A DNA stretch of 64,000 nucleotides, taken from contig NC_067204.1 of NCBI RefSeq assembly GCF_026262505.1, positions 25,203,300 through 25,267,299 of the forward strand. The letters run 5' to 3'. The position numbers and the translations under genes were made by a program. Positions 55,737 through 64,000 of the stretch are shown piece after piece (position 1 is the first letter of the stretch; each line of letters starts with the position of its first letter). The stretch is from Trichomonas vaginalis G3 (Eukaryota; Parabasalia; Trichomonadida; Trichomonadidae). The notes below the pieces were generated by a model, which searched no databases, was not told the DNA's origin, and saw only the letters and a program-made list of their open reading frames with translations.

Positions 55737-57530
55737 TTACTTCTTCTTTTTATTTTGCTTCTCGATCTTGTGAGCGAGTTCACTTCCATAGAGATCAACA
55801 AGTTCCTGGTAGAGATCGTTAGCTGTTGTCTTCATTCTCTCTGGGTGTTCAGCGAAGCAAACTAACAATGTGTCGGAGATAACTTCGATTGGAGCACCGA
55901 GAACGTTGAAGATGAAGCAAGCGAAGAGGCAAGTGAAGATAGCGCAGAAGACCATGAATGAGTATTGGTCATCGCTGTTATACTTGGAGCCAATGACGTA
56001 GTATCCGATGAGAGCACCGAGAATACCAGATGAAATAGAGAAAACGAACCAGTTGTATGTGACAGAGATGTTGATGATGCAGCCAGAGCAGATAACGTTG
56101 GCGAACCTCTTGGATGAGAGTTCGAGCCATCTGCGGCAGCCTTCGGAGTATTTGACACCGAATGTAGCGCAGTAGATGAGACCGTAGTGGTTGAGGAAGC
56201 TGAAGATCCACTCGAGGATGCAAAGGATGCATTGGATGATGAGAATGATGAAAAAGAGGATGATGTTATTGGTAGAGATGGAATCAACGAGCCATCTGAG
56301 TGTCTTGATGACAGCGAGAAGGAATCCAGCGACGGAGGCAGAGCCGAATGATGTTGTCATGGCACGCTTGTATGACTGGAGAACTGGGTTCTTAGGGAAG
56401 TATTCTGTATCGTTAAGGAAGTAGTATGAGGCGGCAAGTCCAGCACCTGTCATGTATGTGACGTAGTAGTATGTCAAGTTGGTCCAGAAGAAGGAGAAGA
56501 CGGCCCAAATGTAAAGGAAGGCTGTGTAGCCGAGGTAGGATGTGCAGTAGATCATGATGGAGAAGATGATGTTGAGAATGATAGAAACAACCATCTGCAA
56601 GAAGGTGAAGAAGATGAGGGATGGGTATTTAAGAATGAGCTTCATTGTCTTTCTGAAAACTGCAGCGGAGAATGGGATATACTTCCTGAGGCAGCAGTAG
56701 CAGATAACTGTGATAAGACCAACAAAAGCTGGAACAACCAAAATAGCCCACAATTTGATGAAGTAAGCAATGAGGACGCAAATGATAAGACAGATAATGA
56801 ATGGAAGCCATAAGCCAAGGTGGATGTAGATTTTGGCACCAAAGATAGCATAAACGAAATGGAGAATATTAATAACAACTCCAATACCAATACCAGTTCC
56901 AACACTGTACATGACAATCTGGTTGGCTGTAGCAGTGGAGCTTTCAGCTAATAAGCCTCTGGCGTTGGAGCTCTTGCCCTTGGACGTGGCCTTAATCAAC
57001 AAAAATATTGTTAAGATGAGTGAAACAGCGAGCTGGATGTAGAAAGCAATAGCCCAGCCCTTGTCGTTCCACTTTGTCTCCTTCTTTGTGTTTCCGGAGA
57101 ACTTTTGTGGCTCGAATGCTTGAGCACCATTCCAATACTCGTAATGCTCTGTAGCATCGTTTGGAATTGAGTACCACTGGTTAACCTGCATGTTGTGGTA
57201 TTCAATATCATCGTACTTGTAGTTGACATTGGCCTCGTTTGCTGGTGGAGGTGTTTGGTAACCTGGTGGAGGAGCCTGTTGGTACTGTGGTGGAGCCTGC
57301 TGGTAGTTTTGTGGTGGTGGCTGCTGGTACTGTGGATAGCCTTGTTGTGGAGCGCCTTGATACGGCTGTTGTTGCTGATACTGTGGATATCCTTCTTGTG
57401 GTGGATAGCCTGGCTGTGGTGGATAGCCCTGTTGTGTTGGATAACCCTGCTGTGGTGGATAACCCTGTTGTGGCGGATAGCCTCCATCTTGAGGTGGATA
57501 TCCTCCGTCATTACCATAAGGATTCGACAT
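55737..57530 (-). CDS. Choline-transporter-like (CTL/SLC44, Pns1) protein
   Basis: 597 residues. Residues 1-100 are a cytosolic Pro/Gln/Tyr repeat (PPQQGYP, about seven units). Around 165 the first membrane span appears ([20 protein letters not shown]). About nine more follow, with [38 protein letters not shown] and a C-terminal CFAEHPERM close to the CTL family pattern (a FCED-like end). The family moves choline-like solutes or acts as a plasma-membrane solute carrier. The gene is GC-richer than its neighbours, as highly expressed trichomonad genes tend to be. N-terminal repeats of this type are a trichomonad addition. Confidence 0.8.
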   Translation of the reverse strand: MSNPYGNDGGYPPQDGGYPPQQGYPPQQGYPTQQGYPPQPGYPPQEGYPQYQQQQPYQGAPQQGYPQYQQPPPQNYQQAPPQYQQAPPPGYQTPPPANEANVNYKYDDIEYHNMQVNQWYSIPNDATEHYEYWNGAQAFEPQKFSGNTKKETKWNDKGWAIAFYIQLAVSLILTIFLLIKATSKGKSSNARGLLAESSTATANQIVMYSVGTGIGIGVVINILHFVYAIFGAKIYIHLGLWLPFIICLIICVLIAYFIKLWAILVVPAFVGLITVICYCCLRKYIPFSAAVFRKTMKLILKYPSLIFFTFLQMVVSIILNIIFSIMIYCTSYLGYTAFLYIWAVFSFFWTNLTYYYVTYMTGAGLAASYYFLNDTEYFPKNPVLQSYKRAMTTSFGSASVAGFLLAVIKTLRWLVDSISTNNIILFFIILIIQCILCILEWIFSFLNHYGLIYCATFGVKYSEGCRRWLELSSKRFANVICSGCIINISVTYNWFVFSISSGILGALIGYYVIGSKYNSDDQYSFMVFCAIFTCLFACFIFNVLGAPIEVISDTLLVCFAEHPERMKTTANDLYQELVDLYGSELAHKIEKQNKKKK

Positions 57531-59480
57531 TTTTAGGAGTATAAATTTAAAAACGGTATAAACTATTCAATTGTAACGGCGCAATTGAGAAGTGTATTTT
57601 ATACAAAAATTTCCAATATTGTGTTATATCTCTGAATTCGATTTTAAAGATAAATTAATTTATAAGAAAAACCTCCGGAAATTTTTTTTATTCAAGACCA
57701 ATATAAAAAAATCAGGAATGAATTGCTGCATAATTTTAAATAATCATTATTTGTTTTTCCTCAAAAAGCAATTTCAAATGTTTCAAAATGCGTCTTGAAA
57801 TATTTGTTCCCAAACAATAATCTGATCAATCAATAGTTTTTCTAATTAATTCGATTATGTTTTTCAGGTGCAGATATTTGAGAAAAATAACCGTTTCATA
57901 AAAATAGGAACTATTCAATCGGTTAGCAATTGAATTAAATAGGAAGCTACCAAATTTCTATTATTAATTAAGATTACATAATTTCAGGTGATGAAATAAA
58001 AATAATCGTATTAATGCTAATAAATGAGCAAGAACATGTTGTGCAATGATAATAAAGCAATTGCAATAGAAAAGGTTTTTTCACTTTTTTATTGTCATCT
58101 AATTTCCTTTCGACAATTTATTTCAGAGCTTATTTTGACTTCCACTTGACAACATTCACGTATGCGATGCATTTTGTCTATTAATATAAAACAATTTAGC
58201 AAATTTAAATTTTGGTGAAAATTTTGGAGATTTATCGGCCAGTAACAAGAAAACTAAAATCTAACAGCATTTTACTTCTATTTTGTTAAATTTTTAAACC
58301 CCAACTAACTCTTATATTGGGTTCAAATATTTAAGAATTCAGAGAAGTTGTACTATCCTTTCCTTTTGTTGCTCTAATACTGTAAAAATTCAAGAACCAC
58401 CCACTTAAATGTTCTTTCTTGCTTTTGTTGATACCCTATTTGACTTTCTTTTTGAACTACTAAAAATCATAAAAAAAAGTCGTTTGGATTAAAATGCAGT
58501 TAGAATCACATTGGACATCTGCCCAATGATACATTTTACTATTTGTCGATCCAAAAATAATGATATCTTGACATTCTGAAATTGATACAATATTTTATTT
58601 GTACAACCAGACATTTTTGGCCTCTAGGTGATAGACAATATATATTTAGAATCTTGTTATATTCTTTTGTGTTATATTTTTTATTCAAGATAATTTTAGA
58701 ACTTAATTATCACAATATTAAAACATTTATACTCATATATATAGATACATTATAAAACATTACGTCCGTAGTTCATTACGTTACTATTGGAATATTTTCC
58801 ATTCAGTAATTTGATTACGGAGAAACAAAGCTTCAACTATTGATGCCCTCTGGCAAATAACAAAAATTAGTAGAAAAAGTTTAGCAGATTTAACTTTTAA
58901 TAAAAAATATTAAAATTATTATCTGTTTTTGAAGAGTAGTTTTGATTGAAAATTATTGTCTTATAGGTAAAAATGATAACAGCTCATTCCAAATTTTCAA
59001 CTTATGTTTTCCTGTTTTTATCGTGAAGATTGAAGTTTTTCTTTTTGAATTTTGAGAACTTATGGAAAGGATATTGGTGAGATATTTCAGATTCCACAAA
59101 ACCAAGATAGGAAAAATCCTCATGAGATATGGGAAGATGCTTCTTAGTTTCAGTTTTAGGGCAATCGGGTTCTTCAATAACGCGTACATTTCTAATTTCT
59201 GATATTTGTAATTATGAAATTTGCTAATCATTTTGAAAAACAATAGAACAACATACAACGTAAGAAGACCTGTGGTACTTACATCAGTTGAAAAATCACA
59301 ATCTGAAATCTCGATATGAAATTATCCATATTTCGTGCAAATTCTACATATAATTGAGATCAGTGCAGCATTAGCATGTGAATTCAAGTATTAGTTTTCG
59401 GAAGAAATCAATATTTTATGAACCGATCAAAATTTTTCCTTGATTCAATTGAAAAAATCAGCGTCACATGAGTAGGGGTA
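57531..59480. other. Long intergenic, nothing supported
   Basis: About 1.95 kb of AT-rich DNA upstream of the transporter gene and before the MULE. A 101-codon frame on the minus strand near 59 kb shows no family feature. No RNA gene recognised. Confidence 0.5.
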
Positions 59481-59617
59481 ATTTTAGCTAAAAGTGACAC
59501 GCCTGTAAAAAGTGACACTTGTGAAGGGTGTGATTACCGATCGGTAATTTCGACAGTTTAGAATTTAAATTTTTTATGGAACTGTTGCGAGTTTCATAAA
59601 GAATTTAAGGAATATAA

Positions 59618-59742
59618 GCAAAGATTTGAATCAAAATCTTAGACCTAAGCCGCTCGATTCGCTCGCGGCTTCCGCGAATTACAGATCAGCAAAGATTTGA
59701 ATCAAAATCTTCGAACTAAGCCGATCGCTTCGCTCGCGGCTT
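59618..59742. repeat. 71-bp direct repeat with GC hairpins
   Basis: GCAAAGATTTGAATCAAAAT recurs at 59618 and 59689 (period 71). Each copy ends in a GC hairpin, AGCCGCTCGATTCGCTCGCG type. GC hairpins also mark the Polinton ends, but the sequences differ. Confidence 0.7.
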
Positions 59743-60323
59743 TCTTTATTATTTTAAATTTGCATATTTCCATCAAAAGTTTATAAGGTAAAAAATTTCG
59801 TTTATATTATTGCAAAATAAAATCTTCATTATCAAAATAATATTAAATGATAATATAATATAATTTATAAACAACTATTATTTAATAAAGTTTAATTGCC
59901 AAGGTTCATCTAATTTTTTGATTTTTAATGTTTTATGAATTTTATTTATCATGTATATATCTAATGAAGATTATATATGTAGAAGATAAGTACCTTAATA
60001 TGTACGTAAAAATTAATGAAATTTATTTTGAATGTAGAACCGAGCAATTTTCAAATTTTGTGCTTTTTTTGAATTTTCTCGATACCAGATAAGTTGTGTT
60101 GGCTAAATAATATATGGATACAATGTGTCTTATAGATGAATATATGCACAAAGTTTAAGAGGCCATTTTCTTTCAGAAACCGAGATTTGTGAATTTTTTC
60201 AAATTTTGTGCTTTTTTTGATATTGAAATTTCATTTCATTTTTTTGATGCATATCGATGCACCATGCAAACTTAAAGAAAGGCTATCTTATATAGATGCT
60301 ATGAAAGCTGTCATTGATAACGA

Positions 60324-61799
60324 ATGCCATGCAGGTTGTCCATATCAATTAAAAAAAATCCAAATTTAGGGGGAACAAAATTAAAATTCAGGTGCAGTGC
60401 AGATAAATGTGAAGCATGTATCTCATTTCTAAAGGATGATGAAGAATATATCCTAACAGAATATAATGGAACACATAATCACAATCAAATCAAAGATGAG
60501 ACAAAGAAATACCACACATTATCACAATGCTATCGTCGGGTACTTATTAATTTTATAAAACAGGGGAGTGATCCGAAAATGGCTCAAATTGAATGCGACA
60601 AAAAACTTGATCTGGATGATCCACTTAACAGGCCATCTTTTTTGAATGCATCTTCAGATCAAATGAAAACAATTCAGGAAAAAGGAAATAAAAAGATCAA
60701 AGGTATTCAAAAGTACGATGATAATCAATTCAAGTCAACTCAATTATTTAAGGGTATCAAAGAACAAGAGTCACCAAAAAATTTAATTTATTTCGATGTC
60801 GATAATTACAACAAACCAAAGAAATTAATCTTTTATTATGCTTCTTTCAAATTTCTGGACATAATCAAAATTGTGAAAGAGCATTTTATTGATGCAACCC
60901 ATTCATTACTTGAATTTAAAATGTTGTTTTACATGATATCAGCCAAATTTCCAAATACACATGCATTCCCAATTTTTCAATTTGTCGTTTATCCAAACAC
61001 TTCAGAAAATATTGCATTCTGTCTCAAGGCATTTTTTAACTGGGCAAAAGTAAAACCAAAATATTTTATGTCAGATTGTGCACAAGAAATCGAAAATGCG
61101 ATTATCAACTCTTTTCCAGAAGTTATCCTTCATTGGTGTGCAGTTCATGTAATGAGGGCGTTCAGAAAAAATTTGAAAGATTATGCATTTGAGAGTTCAG
61201 TTAAATTGATATTAGATACAAAAATGAACTATCTTGCATATGGCAGAAATAGCAAGAAAGAATGGATTGAACCAACGTTCAAAAAAATTCTGGAAATAGC
61301 CGAAAAATTCCCAGAATTTTCAAAATACATACAAAATCAATGGATATCAAACCAAGAAAGATGGACAGCCGCTGAAAGAGATGAAAATTTAGCTCTCACA
61401 AATAACATTTCAGAATCGATTAACAAAAAAATTAAATATTACTACTTTGGCGGAACAATTTTCATGAGATTTGATCGATTTGTGATGAAATTAATCGATT
61501 TTATCGTTCCTTCATTTTATTACAGAATTTCTCAAGATAGAAGGCTCAGAGACAAAATTCCAAATCCGTTGCCATCTGAAAAAAAGCCAAAAAAGTCTAC
61601 AATCAGACTGGATACAGAAAAATGTATAATGCTCACTGATAAAATTAAATCGTTAATAGTTAACTCGTCAGCAAACTTAAATACGCTTCAATTGGGTTTA
61701 GATGACCTACTTGATAAAGTTGTCAAGGCAGCAAAGGTTCAAAAACGAATGACCCAGTATTTTTTCGAAATTAAGTATCCCAATGGAAATCAAGCTTAG
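60324..61799 (+). CDS. MULE transposase
   Basis: 491 residues. An N-terminal zinc-binding unit, Cys24, Cys29/Cys32 and NGTHNHNQ with His51 and His53, is of WRKY/FLYWCH kind and binds the ends. The catalytic core: Asp190 in HFIDATHS, Asp251 in FMSDCAQEI, Cys272 and His275 in HWCAVHVMRAF, and Glu364 in NNISESINKKIK. This is the MULE DDE arrangement with the CxxH insertion. The frame is open across the core, so it may still be functional. It is centred between the inverted ends of the element. Confidence 0.85.
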   Translation: MPCRLSISIKKNPNLGGTKLKFRCSADKCEACISFLKDDEEYILTEYNGTHNHNQIKDETKKYHTLSQCYRRVLINFIKQGSDPKMAQIECDKKLDLDDPLNRPSFLNASSDQMKTIQEKGNKKIKGIQKYDDNQFKSTQLFKGIKEQESPKNLIYFDVDNYNKPKKLIFYYASFKFLDIIKIVKEHFIDATHSLLEFKMLFYMISAKFPNTHAFPIFQFVVYPNTSENIAFCLKAFFNWAKVKPKYFMSDCAQEIENAIINSFPEVILHWCAVHVMRAFRKNLKDYAFESSVKLILDTKMNYLAYGRNSKKEWIEPTFKKILEIAEKFPEFSKYIQNQWISNQERWTAAERDENLALTNNISESINKKIKYYYFGGTIFMRFDRFVMKLIDFIVPSFYYRISQDRRLRDKIPNPLPSEKKPKKSTIRLDTEKCIMLTDKIKSLIVNSSANLNTLQLGLDDLLDKVVKAAKVQKRMTQYFFEIKYPNGNQA

Positions 61800-61994
61800 T
61801 ATTCTCACGCAAATTACAGAATTTGGATGCAATACCCCTCAATTCATTGTTGAGAATGCCAAGTCTTTTCAAGATAAAATTATTACAGATTTCCACCTTC
61901 AAATTTATACAACATTATAAAAATTTATGAATAAAAACTTGATATAAAATAACATTTTTATTTTTACTAAGAAAAAAAGGTTTTTGATAATAAA

Positions 61995-62352
61995 TTTATT
62001 TTATTTCGAAAAAGTAGCAATAATCGTAAAAGGGTATTGATAGGCTTGCTAAAGTAACTAATTTTAGCTGTCAAATACTTTTGTATTTTGAAGTAAATTA
62101 GTATAAATTTGTTTTTACTTTTATTTCGAAAAAGTAGCAATAATCGTAAAAGGGTATTGATAGGCTTGCTAAAGTAACTAATTTTAGCTGTCAAATACTT
62201 TTGTATTTTGAAGTAAATTAGTATAAATTTGTTTTTACTTTTATTTCGAAAAAGTAGCAATAATCGTAAAAGGGTATTGATAGGCTTGCTAAAGTAACTA
62301 ATTTTAGCTGTCAAATACTTTTGTATTTTGAAGTAAATTAGTATAAATTTGA
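61995..62352. repeat. 120-bp tandem repeat, three copies
   Basis: TTTATTTCGAAAAAGTAGCA returns at exact 120-bp steps (about 62000, 62120, 62240). The copies appear identical. Lies inside the MULE, between the transposase and the right end. Each unit also contains AATTTTAGCTGTCAAATAC, which resembles the terminal AATTTTAGCTAAAAGTGAC and may be a transposase-binding variant (inference). Confidence 0.9.
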
Positions 62353-62393
62353 TATTATTTTAACTCCCTTTGAAAACCTCAATTTTCCATACA

Positions 62394-62453
62394 GAGGGAA
62401 CGGGAATAGCATCCAATATTCCCTGAGAATGGTTGCGCATTCTCAGTTCCCTC
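62394..62453. repeat. Perfect three-way-junction palindrome
   Basis: Outer stem GAGGGAAC (62394-62401) pairs with GTTCCCTC (62446-62453). Inside, with no unpaired base between, sit two hairpins: GGGAATA/TATTCCC (62402-62423, loop GCATCCAA) and TGAGAATG/CATTCTCA (62424-62445, loop GTTGCG or part of it). The whole 60 bp can fold into a cloverleaf-like cruciform, about 80 bp inside the right MULE end. Confidence 0.85.
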
Positions 62454-62929
62454 TATATTTCGAACGAAGCTCTCATCGGTCTTTTTTTTTAATACTAAAC
62501 GTTTTTTTCCCCTGTCACTTTTAGCTAAAATTTGGGTTTGCCGGCGTCACATCACATCATGTCGCCAGACCATTTATACAATCCCATAGATTATCGCCTT
62601 CATCATAGGATATATGAGAGTTATAGGACCATTTATGCGTACAAAGAGAAAATTCTTTCAAATTTCTTTGAGCACACCTGTGAAAAAGTGGTTTTCAAAC
62701 TAACAAATAATCGTTAAGAAATATGAACATATTATTCATAACAAATCTTTCTTTGGAAAAAATTTTTGAACACTCAAACTCAAAATCAAATGGTTTACTC
62801 AGTTAAATTCCTACAAGATTTGCCAATAATGTTCCCGCAGCGATAATGAGATGTAGCCGAAATTTGTAAAAAAATATCGAGCAATTCTTTTAAAATAAAT
62901 TTTCCTAATTGAATTGACAACAAAACACT

Positions 62930-62934
62930 TCACA
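62930..62934 (+). promoter_or_regulatory. Inr-like TCACA before the IBP39-type gene
   Basis: TCACA matches the T. vaginalis initiator consensus TCAYW; the A at 62932 would be the transcript start, 11 bases before the ATG, the usual distance. Most other host genes in this window lack an obvious match. Confidence 0.5.
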
Positions 62935-62942
62935 AACCTGTT

Positions 62943-63569
62943 ATGGAGAACGAACCGAGCGAGAAAACCCCAATGTTTATGAGCATTTTATCACCAGAAG
63001 ATAAAACTGCATACGAGGAGTTACAGAATGTGTTAGCAGCACCAGACCATCGATATAATAGAAATAAGCGAATCGTTACTTTCCAAGATATGCTAGCGCA
63101 AATCAAAGCATTTTGCATTAAAGGTGATGTAAATGACTGGAAACGCTATCTTGTATGTGGAATTTGCTGGATTGGTTCAGATATCGCTATAAATACACGC
63201 CAACTCCGTATATTACTTGGAAAAAGCAAATCAACAATCAACGGTGCGTTCTCCAAGATGGGTTACGAAACATTACCGTTTAAAAACAACGATTCTGCCC
63301 TTCAAGAGAAAATTCCATTCTTGAAAGGCAACTTCTCTGAGAGTAGACAATGGACTGTTAGACGTAACATACAGTTATCATCACAAGAAACAGAAAAGGC
63401 AGACGCTGTGCAATCTCCTGAACCAAAAACACCTGCGCCTGTTGCAGAAGAAATTTCTTTCCCAGATCAGGAATACTCGCCCATCGTTGATGATATGACA
63501 ACAGAATTCAATTATGATTTGATTGAACCTATTGTTCCGTTCAATGCAAACGACTATTACCTAGATTAA
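62943..63569 (+). CDS. Initiator-binding-protein (IBP39 IBD) family protein
   Basis: 208 residues. About 15-140 matches my memory of the winged-helix initiator-binding domain of T. vaginalis IBP39: FQDMLAQIKAFCIKGDVNDW, RYLVCGICWIGSDIAINTRQ, LLGKSKSTINGAFSKMGY and SESRQWTVRRN at the DNA-contact end. IBP39 binds the Inr at gene starts. This protein lacks the long C-terminal domain that contacts RNA polymerase II. Instead it has a 60-residue acidic, Pro-rich tail ending FNANDYYLD, so it may bind Inr-type DNA with a different outcome. An Inr-like site lies at its own start. Confidence 0.75.
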   Translation: MENEPSEKTPMFMSILSPEDKTAYEELQNVLAAPDHRYNRNKRIVTFQDMLAQIKAFCIKGDVNDWKRYLVCGICWIGSDIAINTRQLRILLGKSKSTINGAFSKMGYETLPFKNNDSALQEKIPFLKGNFSESRQWTVRRNIQLSSQETEKADAVQSPEPKTPAPVAEEISFPDQEYSPIVDDMTTEFNYDLIEPIVPFNANDYYLD

Positions 63570-64000
63570 CTCAATTTTGACCAAATTCAACTTACTTACC
63601 ATGAAATAGCAACATATTCAAGTTATCGATAGCTCGGATATTACTAACTATCGGTTTTTATATCTATTTTAACCTCGTATTCCATAATTTTTCCTACCAA
63701 TCCGATAGCTAATTCAATTCCGATCACAATTTTTACTGTCATTTTGTGTCACTTTTTATATTTTATTTATCCATCAAAAGTGGTACTTTAATCAGACATG
63801 ATTCTATAAAAGTCGTACGACTCTCATGTCTTATATTTCAAAAGTTTATTATGACAGTTATGACTTAGTCAGTATTTAGTAATAAATAAATTTCTAAATT
63901 TATTAAACTTGTCTTGGATGTTTTTTTAATAATGACTGATAAACCATATTAAACAATCATAGAACAAACTAGTTCATTATAGTTGAAGTTTATCTTGATA
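63570..64000. other. Intergenic, nothing supported
   Basis: AT-rich; AGTTATCGATAGCTCGG followed by ACTAACTATCGG near 63619-63655 is a weak inverted repeat. No gene to the window end. Confidence 0.4.

Larger units (their letters stand above)
59481..62532 (+). mobile_element. MULE-type DNA transposon, about 3.05 kb
   Basis: Inverted ends: ATTTTAGCTAAAAGTGACA at 59481 and the complement TGTCACTTTTAGCTAAAAT near 62513-62531. Between them lie a 71-bp direct repeat with GC hairpins, one transposase gene, a 120-bp tandem repeat and a palindromic junction. A MULE target duplication of 9-10 bp was sought outside the ends but not clearly found, so the outer limits may be off by some bases. The transposase looks intact. 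Confidence 0.75.

Noticed and set aside
58953-59258. 101-codon minus-strand frame
   Set aside because: Composition of AT-rich noncoding DNA and no motif.
59618-59742. A Polinton terminal hairpin next to the MULE
   Set aside because: The GC hairpin is similar in style but lacks GGTAGTGG and GAAGATG, and it repeats at 71 bp as part of the MULE.
61967-62314. 115-codon minus-strand frame made of three identical 40-residue units
   Set aside because: It is only the 120-bp tandem repeat read in one frame (120 is a multiple of 3); no start context and no family feature.
62559-62717. 52-codon frame (MSPDHLYNPIDYRLHH) just outside the MULE right end
   Set aside because: Too short and unsupported; no start signal beyond chance, although the composition is not obviously random.

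Overview
The window looks like nuclear DNA of a parabasalid protist, most probably Trichomonas vaginalis or a very close relative. The evidence is an AT-rich genome with intron-less genes, a T. vaginalis-type ankyrin-repeat family (N-terminal helical domain, then 33-residue repeats), a Tvmar1-like mariner, an initiator-binding-protein (IBP39-type) gene, a MULE transposon and two Polinton/Maverick elements. Nothing here is bacterial. No database search was run; all names rest on motifs read by eye.

Layout. 1-2127: end of an rve-type integrase gene, a 125-bp tandem repeat and a cluster of three strong hairpins. 2131-12995: Polinton A, left end missing, with most structural genes still open (double-jelly-roll-like major capsid, two penton-like proteins, membrane and small basic proteins, a 1082-residue coiled-coil protein), a remnant of polB, and a right terminal repeat. 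12996-25706: host genes (coiled-coil protein, BTB-like/coiled-coil protein, RING-like protein, putative lipidated mini-protein, two Sel1-like proteins, a glycosyltransferase-like type II membrane protein, a Tul1-like membrane RING-H2 ligase). 25707-27930: a host ankyrin gene split by a complete mariner and cut at its 5' side by Polinton B. 27931-43880: Polinton B, running into a 100-N gap. It carries an adenine methyltransferase, a penton-like protein, a two-gene phage-type tail-fibre module, integrase, protein-primed-type polB, a NUMOD4/HNH-like endonuclease, KilA-N, packaging ATPase and an SF3 helicase. 43981-57530: host genes (SAM/C2HC zinc-finger gene with its tail inverted, PPP phosphatase, C9orf72-like protein, coiled-coil proteins, an ankyrin gene with an internally duplicated repeat block, a CTL/SLC44 transporter with PPQQGYP repeats). 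57531-64000: a long spacer, a roughly 3.05-kb MULE with terminal repeats, a 120-bp tandem repeat and a three-way-junction palindrome, then a short IBP39-family gene.

How the parts fit. Both Polintons use a morphogenesis set (major capsid, penton, packaging ATPase) and a replication set (polB, integrase). Many element genes share an upstream TTTTTATY-like motif 8-15 nt before AAATG, which I do not see at host genes. The shared block of the two elements is almost identical except for the middle of the penton-like protein, which differs strongly. In Polinton B the penton-like gene sits beside two ORFs that read like bacteriophage tail-fibre shaft and gp10-type tip. This penton-plus-fibre arrangement is the most interesting thing I found. 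Both elements are broken and are described as fossils.
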